A stretch of DNA of 64,000 bases from Vesta saturnalis (GCA_036346205.1 JARFJB010001981.1:248001-312000), one strand, 5' to 3'; counted from the first letter of the stretch, positions 11,273 through 23,870 are shown. Notes: generated by a model not told the origin, from the sequence alone. Numbers and translations are program-made.

Positions 11273-14043
11273 TACAAACGTGACAAACAGTTTTAGAAAA
11301 AATGAATTGTCTTGTGAACCACAATGCGTTTTAATTCGTTGTTGATACGTGTCGTAACATTCTCAGTACACGTTTAGTAACAAATTATAATTTGATACTT
11401 AATTCAGTTAAGTCTCGACACAATACGTCTTTTTTTAAGTAAACTCTCAGGTACAAATTAGCTGTCAGGGTATTTTGAACACCCTGTATACGTATTGGGT
11501 AATTTTGTTTGTAGTCTTATGCATTTAGTTAGATTCCGTATATACATTTTTTTTTTGTTGTCAAGTTTAGTTTGTTTTTTATGAATTTGTTTAACGTGTG
11601 TAACGACCTTTAGGGATGGTAGGTGTATGGTGAGCTTTAGATTCTTAGTTTGTGAATTATTTTTTTTTGTAATTTAGGTTGTTTTTCCTTATTATTTCCC
11701 GTTTATAGAAGTTTGATTAACGTTTATTTGTAAATAGTGGTATCTACGTTTAATTAAGGTTCATTTCGTTTGATTTCCGTAAAATATAATAGAAAATTAA
11801 GTAATTTAAATAAATAGTGTAGACTTATCTGTGTATGATGTCATGTTAGCGCCATAAAGTCGCTTAAGTATAGTTGTTCAGTGTATTAGTGAATATGCTG
11901 GTTTTGAGTCATAGAGATTGCATGTGGGCCTTACTGTTCGTACTTTAAGGTAAACATAGAGAGGCTGTACAGGATACTTTTGCTGACGTTTGAGTTTTTG
12001 AAAATTTACCGAGTCCTTACGGACGGAAACGAATTTGTGTGGTTGGGGTACCTTATTTTTCCCTTCCGTTTTTTTAATTGGTGGAATTAACTTAGATAAG
12101 ATTTTTTATGAGTAGTGGGATGCAAAATCAAAGATGGATTTTTGTGAATAATTTTTGGGATTCTGAAACTGAACGCGCTCTCGTGTACTAGTATTAGTAC
12201 GGTGCCATTTAGTGTTACGTTTTAAGGGGGTGGTTTAGAACGTTGATATTTTGGGACCTTGTGGTGTTTAACGAACGTACTTGTTGTGTAGTAAGGGTAG
12301 TTTAGCTACTCCTGAAGATTACCTGTAAAGGGATTTATTAAAATTGTTCATTCACCAGAGGATTATACCTAGTGCCGATTTCGGTTTCACGTAAAGTTAC
12401 CTAGAGGACATCGTCGTGTTGTATAGTGCTTCAGTGACCTCTTTGGTTTATATCGCTTCTGCGGATATTAACATCATCGTTCTTGCAGTGCCACCTATTT
12501 ATCGTACAAAGCGTGTGTAAAGATAAAGAAACTTTCGCAATATATTAAAATTTATAGTTATTTAAAACAGTTATCAACATTTTGGATTATTAGTGGAAAT
12601 AAAACCAATTAAAGCTAAAAGTTATCAATCAATTTTGAACGCTCACTTTATTATCATTTTAAAAAGAAGTTAGTAATTTAAAAGTTTTTTTAACTAAGAC
12701 AGTAACATATTTCGAGATTCATTCAAGGAATTGTTTGTGTGTAAAAGAATAAACGTCAACATTTTCACTCATCTTGTCAGACCTGGGGAAACCCACATCC
12801 GAATAGCAGTAATTGAACACCTAGTTCATCCCCATCGTTGTAACACAGAAGTGGGGGTCAAGTTAACCATTAAGGTAATATAATATTGTGTTTTTATTGA
12901 AAATTTTGAAGATTCTTGTGTGTTTCGATTTATTTTTTTGTTGTGTTTATGAAAGTTTGAAAGCGGGGTCATTTTTTTTTTTGTTAAAGTAAGTTGTTGT
13001 TTAAATTTGTTTAGCGTAATTAATTATAGTTTTGACGCTCCGCCTTCACACTTTTTTATTTTGGTATTAAAGGGCAATCGACCCTATTGTAGTGTGGGTA
13101 TATTATCCACGAATTATATCTTTATAGGTTAAACGATTTAGACTGGCGTAAATCAGACATCCTGTCGCCTTTTAAGTATTTGTATTTTTTTGTTTATACG
13201 CATTATCGTATGTTTACATTTTTTTATACGTATCATTTTTATTATTTTATTATAGTCTGTTAGGTTTTATAAATGTGTTTAATTCTGTAAACACCCTTCT
13301 TTTGTGTTACATAACCGTTTTTTTTTTGCGAACTTAAAATTTATGGAGTAATTGCAAGTTACCGGTAATTTAGTTTTTAACGTAACGAGGTTAGTTTTTT
13401 TGTTTTATTGAGTAATAGCGTTATTAATATTTAGTATTTTATTTGATTTTTAGTTGAGTATTAATTCAGTTTAGAGTTCATTCTATAGCTTATTTTTTTT
13501 GTTTTGTTTTGATTATTATTTAATGCCTTATTATTACACTGAGGTGTATTAACGTAACGTTACTGAGTGTTTATCACGCTTTTATTTGACAAGCGTGTTG
13601 TGTTTTTGAAGCCCTATTTCAGGTGGTTTGCTGAGTTGCTGTCCAGCACACCTGGGATTGATTGCGGATAGGTAAGCGTATGTTTTTTGTATGTTTAGAC
13701 ACGCTATGTACTCGTAATTTTGGCACGACAACCCTTATTTTGACTACTAAACATTCTGGCGCCCAAACCGAATTGATTTTGTCTCCATCTCCTATTGTGA
13801 CTTACGTACGTTTTACTATTCTGGATGCGCAAAATTTTTCATACGCTGGCTAGTCGGGGCATAAAGGCCAATTTTATCTGTAATCCCGTTCTACCACCCG
13901 TTTATACCGTTACATAGCAACAAAAAACAAATTAGGCAATAATTATGATGTTTTTACAATTATTTTTTACACTTATTGCGTTAGTAAATAATGATAGTTC
14001 AAAAAATTAATTTTATAAGTTTGCATTTTCAATTTATATACTA
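11273..14043. other. Long non-coding segment, possibly an LTR
   Basis: T-rich, without a supported reading frame over 2.7 kb. At 13757 there is TGGCGCCCAAA, resembling the tRNA-Lys primer-binding site of Gypsy-type retrotransposons, three bases after ACTAAACA, so an LTR could end at about 13753. I could not find its start or a partner copy. The region shares its style (no ORF, T-rich, many CCGT/ACGT words) with the LTR-like segments at 26.6 and 49.8 kb. Evidence is weak. Confidence 0.3.
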
Positions 14044-16922
14044 GGGTAAAGGCGCCTAAGAGCACGCGCGATCTAAGAGTACGCAAGGCAGTTTCAATAG
14101 TGAAGTCGACGTGATATGTTGCTGTGATTTTTTGTGTATAGTGTGTTAAATACCTAGTAAGTTATATCAAAAATTCTTTTGGTTATATCTATAAATAAAG
14201 GTTATACAGACAATTAAAAATTCAGCATGTTTGACTATAGTTTTTAGAGATTTTATTTTTCATGTACCGTGCAATTTAGAGGTTATGCGAAGGCAGTGTC
14301 TTAACTTAGCGGCAAATTTATTTATATAGTATTAAGTGTTTATGCAAATACAGTCCTTAAGGCCAAGCATATAAGTAATATTGCATTTTATTTTGATTAT
14401 CAACCGAAAACCAAGAGTGCGCATTCGTAATTGCCCCAAGAGCACGCAGTGCGTACTCTTAGATTCCAGGGGATTTTACATGAAAATCTCTTTTTTTATT
14501 TTAGAAAAAATGGCCCCTTACCAAAGAAAATCTAATCGCCAGTTGCGGTTTAATAAAGAGATGCTATTGGAGATAAAGGAAAAAATTGAAAATGGCCAAT
14601 CTAAGAGGTCCATAGCAAAAGCATACGGTATGAACGAGTCTACTTTAAGAAAGCGCCTTAAACTTGGTACTATACCAACGTCACTAGGTCGTTTTAAACC
14701 AGTTTTTACCCCGGAATTAGAGAACATTTTAGCTGATAAAATACGAGAATTAGACGCACTATTTTATGGGTTAACTATGAAAAGTGCGCAAGACATAACG
14801 TATAAATATGCTGAGGCATGTAAGCTTCAACATCCTTTTAATAAAATCAAACAATTAGCTGGAAAAAATGGATTTCACTATTTTGCAAAAGGCATAAATT
14901 GGCTATAAGCCAACCCGAACAAATTAATCTCGCACGAGTAATTGGCTTCAATAAACTTCAGGTATCACGATTTTTTGAAAACTTAAAAATGTGTATAGAA
15001 AAGTATGGATTCTCTGCAAAATCTATATATAATATGGATGAAACAGGAATGTTAACTGTTCCAAATAAAACTCTAAAAGTTATTTCAATAAAAGGGAAAA
15101 AAGCTGTAGGGAAAGTAGTATCCGCAGAAAGAGGGAAGCTAGTAACTGCTGTTTGCTGTGTTAGTGCTTCTGGGCATTATATACCACCAGCACTTATTTA
15201 CCCCAGAAAAGAGAAAAGAAAGAGTTGCTTCATGGGACCCCAGTTGACACTATTATGCTCCTTTCCGAAAGTGGCTATAAATACAGAATTATTTATGAAG
15301 TGGCTGCAACATTTTAAAACGCATGCAAAACCAAGTAAAGAAGAACCTATACTTCTCATTTTAGATAATCATGCATCCCATATAAGTACTGAATCAGTAG
15401 AATTTTGCCGCGAAAGCGGAATTCATCTGTTGAGTTTGCCACCTCATACTAGCCATAAGTTGCAACCCCTGGATGTTGTCTTCTATGGGACTTTGAAGGC
15501 AGCTTACTCTCAAGAAGCTGACAAATGGATAGCTACAAATCCAGGAAAAACAATAGGTCAATTTGAAGTTGCGGTATTGTTTGGGAAAGCTTATTCAAAG
15601 CTTGCATCAATTCAGAAGGCTGAAAAGGCATTCTCTTCAACGGGCATCTGGCCTTACGATCCAGATATATTTCCAGAAGAAGACTTTAAACCATCCGGTA
15701 TCAATGATACACCAGCTCCAGAAATCGAATATGCTGTCGACAACAATGTTGGTTCGGGAAATATTGAGATTGAAATAAATGATCCAGAACTTTTAGAGCT
15801 CATAAATATTGCTTCCATGGCAGAAATCGAACAAAACCATCATCGAATTCGCCCATACCTGGATGTTCTTCTAATTTAGATGAAACTGTGCATTTCTCTT
15901 CGCCTAAACCTAGATGTTTCTCTAATCAAGACAAAACACCAGACCTTTCGACCAAACCTGGACCCTCCTCTAATCCAGGCAATAATGATGAGATATCCAA
16001 GGAAATGCCACAATTAAGAATTCCAATTACGCCAGAATTTTCTTTACCAAGGTCTAGTCAAGGTGAAACCAATGAAGATCTTTATTTTACACCAGGCTCA
16101 GGTAAGAAACAAAATTAATTAGGTAAGTTGTATTTCTTACGTAATATATAATTTTTGAAGATACAAATGATGGTGATGCACCCACAAATTTAATATCAGA
16201 AGAAAATACAAAGAAAACCAATAAAAACGAAATTCTAGAAAATATTTGTCCTGTGCCAAAAAAAGTTATGAATGCAACTAAGCGAAAGAGAGTGGGTAAG
16301 AAGTCTGAAGTTTTAACCAGCACCCCCTTCAAGGAGGAACTTGCTGCTAAAGATGCAGAAAGAGGCAAAAGAGAATAAAGCACAAAATAAAGTTAAAAAG
16401 CAAATAGGAAGAAAATCTGCCACAAAAGGTTTAACTCATGGAAAAGTGTCTAAGAAAAAGGTGTTAGTTAAAAAGGTTGAAATTAATGTTTCTGGGGAAT
16501 GTCCAGCTTGTACTGAGACATACTCGGATCCACCAGAAGTTGACTTGGTTCAATGTTCAACATGTTTACGATGGTTTTATGAAATCTGCACATCTTACGA
16601 AGGGCTAGGAACATCTGTGTGCGACTTCTGTAACGAAAACCGGCTAAATTAAGCAATGCGTACTCTTAGAATATATGCGCGCTCTTAGAATAGTACCATG
16701 CGTCCTCTTAGTTCATTGGTATCCTAAGAGTGCGCATAAACAAAAAAATACAATTTTGTTAATTTTCTCCTACCATTTTGAAGAAAAATATTTAGTTTCA
16801 TGTTCTTTTCCATAAATATATAGTTCTTTGTCGCATTGTATTGCTTTATTTGAAATCTAATACCCAATTTGTGAACTACAGTTGATTGAATGTTATGTGT
16901 GTACTCTTGGGCACCTTTCCCC
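14044..16922 (+). mobile_element. Pogo-like DNA transposon
   Basis: A 2.88-kb element flanked by TA on both sides (14042-14043 and 16923-16924), as expected for the Tc1/mariner/pogo superfamily. Its ends are imperfect inverted repeats of about 25 bp: GGGTAAAGGCGCCTAAGAGC on the left, and GGGGAAAGGTGCCCAAGAGT when the right end is read inward. The words CTAAGAGTACGC and CTCTTAG recur several times near both ends (14070-14090, 14440-14463, 16660-16735), probably as transposase-binding repeats. One transposase gene lies inside. Confidence 0.9.
14510..16652 (+). pseudogene. Pogo-like transposase with PHD-like C terminus
   Basis: ATG 14510 starts MAPYQRKSNRQLRF, followed by a pipsqueak-type helix-turn-helix (SIAKAYGMNESTLRKRL). 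A frameshift at about 14900 leads into the DDE_1 catalytic core. Its residues are Asp in NMDETG (~15040), Asp in LILDNHASH (~15363) and Asp in SHKLQPLD (~15470), the DDD triad of pogo enzymes. After 15850 the frame shifts again into a Ser/Pro-rich tail. A GT-AG intron (about 16101-16158) would join FTPGS to DTNDGDAPTN. Another shift near 16370 gives the C-terminal finger CPACTETY...CSTCLRWFYEIC...CDFC, in which the usual His of WxHE is Tyr. It is close to complete but broken at three or four points. Confidence 0.88.
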
Positions 16923-16940
16923 TATAGTTCGGGTAAAGTA

Positions 16941-17996
16941 AAAGCGTTGCACGTCACCCGTATGTTAAAATGTTAAGTGTTGTCATATGGATTATGTTAT
17001 TTTAGGTTATGGTTCGTTACAGTTCCTTTAGGATAAGCGTAATTGCTTTCTTAGTTTATTTGTGTGATTATGGGATTAATCCATTTACACATGTCAAAGT
17101 TACAGAAAAAATATAAAATAGTGACTCCTAAGTTAATTTTAGCTTACTAAAAATTGTGCTCACAACATGCATCCAAGGAATAAAAAGCTTGAGCAGTTAA
17201 AGGTTTCTTAATTGTTTGTTTAATCTAAAATTATCGTTATGTGAATGACAAATGCACTTACAACGAACGGACTATACGTAACAGTGGAAAGTATTCGTGT
17301 GCGTTTCTAACATGTTAAGCCCTACCTACCCACGCACTAATGGACATCTTAATTTTCATAGAGGTTGCAGAGACTACCGGTGGGCATGATCGATTTTGGT
17401 TGTTACGTGACCACCGGTGATCACACTTCTTCATTTGGCCCGAGATTGACCAATGGCGCTAACGTGTTAAATATGTAAAAATAAAATAGAGCAATTATTT
17501 ATTTCTTTGTTAATTATTTACGAGACAAGTCCAATTTATATAAAAAAAATAAATTTAACATTTTCGATTTATAAAACTACAAATAGGTATCATTGTAACA
17601 CACTGTACAACTAATTAAAACAAATTGCACTGAAACAAGTTGGGTACAATTCACAGTAAATACCTTAAATAACTATAAGAATGACCAGCCGATGAAAAGA
17701 AATAATTCACACGATATTTAATTACTTAATCACTAATATCTTCATAATCGCTATCTGATTCATTTTGATTTATACGAATTATTATAGGTGCAATATCACC
17801 ATAATCGAACCTTATTTCACGAAATGGAACTAATAAACACAATAATAAACTTTAATAAATGACAGATGCCTTGGTTGCAACATTGTAATTTTATTTATGA
17901 TGCTGCCAACTTGTAGAATTATTTCACCCTAGACAATCCTAAATATTAGTATTACATCGGTACTGCTTTTACGTCATATATCACGTGCAACGCTTT
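16941..17996. mobile_element. Candidate non-autonomous TA-flanked element
   Basis: A 1.06-kb segment without a gene, bounded by a perfect 14-bp inverted repeat (AAAGCGTTGCACGT at 16941; its complement ends at 17996) and TA on each side (16939-16940, 17997-17998). Weaker similarity continues inward. It begins 16 bp after the end of the pogo element. It could be a short internally deleted element; no parent transposase is seen in the window. Confidence 0.5.
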
Positions 17997-18061
17997 TAGG
18001 ATTGCCACGACTTTAGTTTTGGTTGCAATATATTAATTAGTGAACTACTATTTTATGAGAG

Positions 18062-18112
18062 GTTTATCCCATTCATTTGTAATGAAGATATTAGGTTAAA
18101 AGTTGCCCAAGT
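18062..18112 (+). repeat. Isolated satellite-monomer fragment
   Basis: GGTTTATCCCATTCATTTG followed by AAG-ATATTAGG and AAAAGTTGCCC resembles about 50 bp of the 138-bp monomer (TTTATCCCATTCATTTGC, GGGATAATAGG, AAAACTCACCC), 6.8 kb away from the array. Confidence 0.4.
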
Positions 18113-18189
18113 TGATACGCATCAAGCGGATATTTTCTGTATTGAAAAACATAGCGAATAAGGGATAGGATGTTTGTGCGTTCACTCTA

Positions 18190-18948
18190 TTAGCGTGTTT
18201 GCAAACTACATAATCTAATATGTGTTGTATTGGTGTGATATTACATTCAAAACATGTATCTTCCAGTCGAGAGGTGCGGAAATCACGTTACATAACCTTA
18301 ATCCTGAACAGTATATTTGATTTAATTTGTTAATGTGTGTTTTCCTTGCGCTTGAGAGGACCTCTCCACCATATATGATCTTTGATAGGATTATGGATTT
18401 GTATAGAAGGATAAGCGCCTCTTTGTTTGCACCCCAAGATATGTGCCTTAATAGATTCATTGATCGTTTCATTTCATTGGACACGACATGAATATGTTTT
18501 TTCCAATGTAATTTATTGTCAAATAGAATACCCAGAAATCGGGTTTTATTTCTTACTTCAACGGTATAGTTGTCAATTATAAGTCGTGGATGATCGTGCT
18601 TGGTTCTTAAACGGCAAAATGAACTAAATGCGATTTTATTGGAGGAAATTTAAATCCCATTGCGTTAGCCGAAACAGATAATTTTTCTACTTCGTTTTGA
18701 ATTTTTTAACTTATATTTGCTGCTGTGGTGCCTGATACGTATATCACTAAATCGTTAACATACATCGTTTTACCGATATCTAGACTGAGGTATTTAACTA
18801 GCCTGTTCATGGCGATTGCGAAGAGAATATCACTTAGGGTTGACCTTTGGTGGATTCCATTTGCTTGGGTACGAGTTTTGGATAGAGTATTGTTTGCTCG
18901 AACTTGAAATTTTCTGTTTCTCAAAAAATTCTTAATAAAAGTTAACAA
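18190..18948 (-). pseudogene. Non-LTR reverse transcriptase fragment (Jockey-like)
   Basis: Read from 18948 down, this covers the second half of the reverse-transcriptase palm and the thumb. The palm has NGIHQRSTLSDILFAIAM (normally GxPQGSVLS) and MYVNDLVIYVSG, the YADD active-site box with the first Asp changed to Asn. After several stops comes SKIIYGGEVLSSARKTHINK, the thumb region. The 5' end is cut at about 18950, next to an ATT/TA simple repeat. The changed catalytic box and the stops mean it is long dead. It is a different copy from the LINE at 20.6-22.6 kb. Confidence 0.82.
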
Positions 18949-19007
18949 ATTACCCTAATCACGTGGAGGTGCTGGTTCGACTTTACTCCCCATTATTATT
19001 ATTATTC

Positions 19008-19011
<4 letters not shown>

Positions 19012-19069
<58 letters not shown>
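19012..19069. repeat. (TA)n microsatellite, left of hairpin element
   Basis: TA repeat after an (ATT)n run. It directly abuts the left end of the inverted-repeat element at 19072. Confidence 0.98.
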
Positions 19070-19071
<2 letters not shown>

Positions 19072-19073
<2 letters not shown>

Positions 19074-20478
19074 CAGCGTGTTCGGCGAGGAATGGGACAG
19101 TGCAATATCTCGAGCGGATGAAGATTTTAAATTATGAAAATATTTTTGTAAATATCTTCAGGGCGCACATTTGTTGGCACAAAGATTTGAATCAACGCCC
19201 ATCACCGCCAGGTGGTGCTATCACTTCAATTTTTAAATGCAATGCCTTATTTTTATTTCATTTTGGATTCTATGACATATTTGTGATGACTTTTATTAAG
19301 ACTGCTACCAACCTATCTTTTGTAGTTTCTGAGAAAAATAATCCTTGGAATTTTAGCACAAAACGTAATTTCAGGAAGTGCTCATAACATTTGAGTGATA
19401 CAGACAAAATAGCAAATTTTATACCAAATGAAAGATAAAGATTGTTCTTCCACAAAAATAATGCAGATAACGCTGAAATAATGCGATAGCTGTACACTAA
19501 ATTGTGGGACCAACTTATCACAGTCGTTGATTAAGAATCATATGAAACATTTATCATGCCATGAAAACAAACGCGTAATGAAGTGTCTGTCAAGTTTCTG
19601 TCAGTTCACAGTTTCAGTTTTGAAAATCGTCTGTGCATCGTCAAATTCCATAATTATGTTTACGTTTTCTAACGAAGAATATTTTGATATGGTAATAATT
19701 TATGGTGAATGTAGAAAAATGCAAGGGCTGCATAAGTATTGTATGCTGCCAGGTTTCCCGATCGACGCCATCCCGGAAAAATACATTTGTTCGTGTAGCA
19801 AATATTTTGAGGAAACCGGTCATTTTCCTCACTGTAAGTGCGAGAATCGCACAAAGACAGCAAAATATTCTTCGTTAGAAAACGTAAACATAATTATAGA
19901 ATTTGAAGATGCACAGACGATTTTCAAAACTGAAACTGTAAACTGACAGAAACTTGACAGACACTTCATTACGCGTTTGTTTTCATGGCATGATAAATGT
20001 TTCACATGATTCTTAATCAACGACTGTGATAAGTTGGTCCCTTACAATTTAGTGTACAGCGTATCGCATTATTTCGGCGTTATCTGCATTATTTTGTGTA
20101 AGAACAATCTTTATCTTTCATTTGGTATAAAATTTGCTATTTTGTCTATCACTCAAATGTTATGAGCACTTTCTGAAATTACGTTTTTGTGCTAAAATTC
20201 CAAGGATTATTTTTTCTCAGAAACTACAAAAGATAGGTTGGTAGGAGTCTTAATAAAAGTCATCACAAATATGTCATAGAATCCAAAATGAAATAAAAAT
20301 AGGGCATTGCATTTAAAAATTGAAGTGAGATAGCCACCTGGCGGTGATGGGCGTTGATTCAAATCTTTGTGCCAACAAATGTGCGCCCTTGGAAGATATT
20401 TACAAAAATATTTTCATAATTTAAAATCTTCATCCGCTCTCGAGATATTGCACTGTCCCATTCCTCGCTGAACACGCG

Positions 20479-20481
<3 letters not shown>
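19072..20481. mobile_element. Long-hairpin mariner derivative (foldback/MITE-like)
   Basis: Almost wholly palindromic: arm 19072-19686 is the inverted copy of 19861-20481, with a ~174-bp centre. The outer ends read TACAGCGTGTTCGGCGAGGA on the left and its near complement on the right. The arms are well conserved, with only scattered differences, so it is fairly young or kept alike by conversion. (TA)n arrays touch both ends. The centre and the last bases of each arm encode the beginning of a mariner-type transposase, so this is an internally deleted mariner, not an unrelated hairpin. Confidence 0.88.
19656..19946 (+). pseudogene. Transposase N-terminal stub inside hairpin element
   Basis: ATG 19656 starts MFTFSNEEYFDMVIIYGEC, matching the start of insect mariner transposases (helix-turn-helix, DUF4817-like), and runs to YFEETGHFPHCKCENRT by about 19856. 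Then the inverted arm begins and the frame reads antisense start sequence until 19946. No catalytic part remains. Because the arms are inverted copies, the first ~10 codons are also present on the minus strand at about 19862-19891. It could at most make a DNA-binding fragment. Confidence 0.75.

Positions 20482-20482
<1 letters not shown>

Positions 20483-20538
<56 letters not shown>
20483..20538. repeat. (TA)n microsatellite, right of hairpin element
   Basis: TA repeat abutting the right end of the hairpin element; mirror of 19012-19069. Confidence 0.98.
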
Positions 20539-20541
<3 letters not shown>

Positions 20542-20558
20542 TAATTACTAGCTTATTT

Positions 20559-22583
20559 TCAAATTTCCCGCACAATTTTTATGGCCTCTAGGAATTTTGT
20601 TACGTTTTTGAAGTTATCCTCATTTAACAGCATATTTATTTCATTTGTTATTTTGTAGTGTTCTCTGTAGGGTTGTAAAGCTTTACATCCTTCTATTAAA
20701 TGTGTTTGGCTACTTTCCCATGAGTGTTGCCACCTATTCTTGATCAGTTCTTTAATATGCCTTGTTATACCTCTTGTATAGTGAATGTTTGTTTTTTCAA
20801 CATTTAGTACTGTATTGGTTGTTTTGTATATTGTGGACAATTCACTGGGTATGTATAAAAATTTTACTTCTGATCCCTCATGTACTACAATTGCAACTTT
20901 TTGTAAAATTGTCTTTCTTAGTTCATCAGCGCTGAATATATTGTGTAATGCGCTTAATCTCGGATTGTGACTTGAGCATATAATTTTCTTGTCTAGTAGG
21001 TTTTCGATTGTTTCCAGTGGTTTTAGTATAGCTACAAGGCAGGCATTGTAATTTTTGTACTTTTTTGGAAGTTTACATTTTGTTTTATGGTCGTCAATAA
21101 CTATTGAGCATTCAGCACTTGTCGATGATGAATAACCCGTTGTGTACACAGTTCTACATTCTCTATTTTGTAAGGCATATGTTTTGAAGTTAATGTGTGG
21201 ATCTTGTGGTTTATGTGCTGTATATGTGGTGGACAAATCTCCCAGTCGAGCACGTTTATGTGAGCATTCCGCATATTTAAGAGTAAATTTTCATTTAGGA
21301 GCTCTTTATGTATGTTAATCAGTGCTGGTACTGTTCTTGTTCTGCTTCATTCATATTTGTCCAAAATATCTGGTTATTCTATATTTCAGATTGTTTTCTA
21401 GGAATCTCAATTGCAGGGGTACACATTCCGCTATAACATTGACAGCTTCATTTAGCGACGATATATATGCGCCTGTAATTAATAATAACGCTTGAGTCCA
21501 TACCACTTGTATTTTTCTCCTATGTGATTTAGAGGCGTTACTGTAAATCGTGCTTCCATAGTCAATTCGGCTTCTTGTAAACGCATTAACTATTTTGCAC
21601 AACGACTGTTGATCTGCTCCCACGTAAAGTTGCATGGCACCTTTAATCGATTTAACGTTAGTCGACGTACATTAACCAATCTGTCTATGTGGTTTTTCCA
21701 AGTCAATTTATTGTCCAGTAAAAGCCCTAGGAATTTATGCTCCACTACGTAAGGTATTATATGATTTTTTAGTTTTAACTGGATTTCATTGTGCTTCCTT
21801 CGTAGCCTACAAAAAGTGCATGCAGACAGTTTTGTTTGTAGAGAACTTCATTCCTCGAGATTCTGCTTGTTTCATAACCCTATTTGTGTTATCTTGCATA
21901 ATTTTATGCATTTGGGTCATATCATTGCCACTTACAACAATTGCTAGGTCGTCAGCATATAGCATAGCTTTCCTTTGTTCATCAATTCCGTCTGCGATAC
22001 CATTGATTGCTATTACGAAGAATGTGGTACTAAGAACGGATCCTTGTGGAATTCCGTGTTGCAGTTCTTAGGTACGTATCTCCAATACGCACACGATTTT
22101 GTAAGAAGCTTTGTATAATTTTAGGTAGTTTACCTTCTATATTCCACATTTTGAGAGATTGAGTATTTGGTGTCGTCAGATTGCATCAAAAGCTTTTTCG
22201 AGATAGAAGAAAACTACTAGGGTGTGTTGTGTTTTTGTAAAAGTCTCATTTATTATGCTATCAATTTCGATTAGATGATCGACTATAGAGTATCCTTTCC
22301 TATATCCAGCTTGATATTTGCTTATTAAGTTTTGTTTTTCTAATACCGTTATTAGCCTTTGGTTTATCATGCATTCGAATGTTTTGCTTAAACATGAAGT
22401 CAGCGTTATTGGTCTATAGTTTTCTGTTTTAGAAATGTCCTTGTCTTCTTTGAGAATAGCGATAATCGTTGCAAATGGGAAGGATAGACTCCTGATGCCC
22501 ATATTATAAAATAAGTGGTGTAATTCGTATAATAAATTTAATAATAAATAAATGTAATGAGTTAAATCGTTCTCCAAAAACAC
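20559..22583 (-). pseudogene. Non-LTR retrotransposon ORF2 (Jockey-like), 5'-truncated
   Basis: Read from 22583 down. The reverse-transcriptase N-terminal blocks are ILKEDKDISKTENYRPITL and AGYRKGYSIVDHL (22.2-22.5 kb). The core at 21.93-22.05 kb has GIPQGSVLSTTFFVIAING and MLYADDLAIVVSG with an intact YADD. The thumb at 21.35-21.64 kb has RSRIDYGSTIYSNASKSHRR. A degenerate RNase H-like domain (20559-21236) has TGYSSSTSAECSIVI and a RWQHSW motif before the end. The order RT-thumb-RNase H is that of Jockey/I-type LINEs. The frame changes at about 22.1, 21.75 and 21.3 kb. The endonuclease and Gag are missing. The 3' end lies next to the (TA)n array. Confidence 0.87.
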
Positions 22584-23870
22584 AAATCGTTAAACTAACT
22601 GGAGATACTAACCATTCACCACAAATAATGCCTTTGTCCCAGTCGGTAAATTAATATAGGGCCAGTCTTTTGATTTGAATGATTACCACAAAATCTGCTA
22701 GCTTACTTCCACTGAACATCAATATAAAAAATAGCAATGTAACACTAATAAAAATGATCTCGGACGCCAAGTTATTTTTTATCTATGCTCGGAATAACTA
22801 AGCCGAGTTTTACACTAAAAATTTTATCAAAATGTAAAAAAATAAAAAATATACAACTATGTTTATTAACAGTTAATGACAGGGTAAAATAAAATATATC
22901 TTAAAACTAGCCTTAAATTACTAAAAAATCATTACATAAATACCTGTTTGTAAAATTTTTGTACACAAATTTTTTAATAACCTCTGGTATCTAAACGATT
23001 ACGGAAATTTCGACTAAGGTGATGTCATCTTTGCATAAATATTGCGCAATATCTTGTAATAATGCTTTTATGTTGTCAACCACACCCAAACTGGAATTTT
23101 ATTTCTTATAAATTTATCTTCTTGAAATTGAATAATCCGTTTATTGTATTTTCTTGAAATTTTCAAATAAAAATTGCAATCATAAAATGAAAGCGTACGT
23201 AACAGTAGAATTAATTGTGCAATCCAAAGCGGTAAAATTAAATGTAAAAGTAAAAAAGAAAAGTAAAGGTGAGAAAGTGAAAGTGCCTGAAAAGAGCAAA
23301 TGTTTTAATTTTTTGTATAATGCGTTAAAATATCTTACCATCAAATCAATGGCACTTTACACTGAATTTAAGGGAAAACCCAAAAAAGCTTCTTAACACA
23401 ACATTCATCAGGAAGTAAAAAAAAATGGATGCTTTGAAACTCGACGATGTAGTCGTGCGCGAAAAGATTTGCGCAAAGCATTAAGTCAACGATGACGTAT
23501 TGCGCGAACATATTGAGCAGGAAAAGTAATTTAAAGTGGGAGTATAAACCATTAAGAAGATATGCACTATAAACCCCTAAAAAGATATTTTTCTTATATT
23601 TACAACTGAATGACCGAAAGACCTGAATTACGGTATATTTTAATACAACCCAAAATGGGTTGTTACAGCACGGATTCTGGTTTGACATCAGTCTGTCAAA
23701 CTTATTCATTATTTACAACCTAATCGTTTTCTTTTAGTTTACGCCGTCTCGTATTATTTCTGTTCGTTGTTGTTGTGTTGCCCTTTTACTTACTCGTTCT
23801 TTATAGTTATTTTGTTCAAATTATCAAATTATTAATAACAGTTCTTATTAAAACTTTTCCCTTATTATGT
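22584..23870. other. Non-coding stretch
   Basis: I see no recognisable gene. An 80-codon Lys-rich open frame (23154-23396, +) has no motif I know and may be chance. The block 23404-23560 is less AT-rich. Nothing else is supported. Confidence 0.4.

Noticed and set aside
17340..17430. ACCGGTGGGCATGATCG / GACCACCGGTGATCAC palindrome as an element end
   Set aside because: The ACCGGTG words are close together and no partner or duplication was found.
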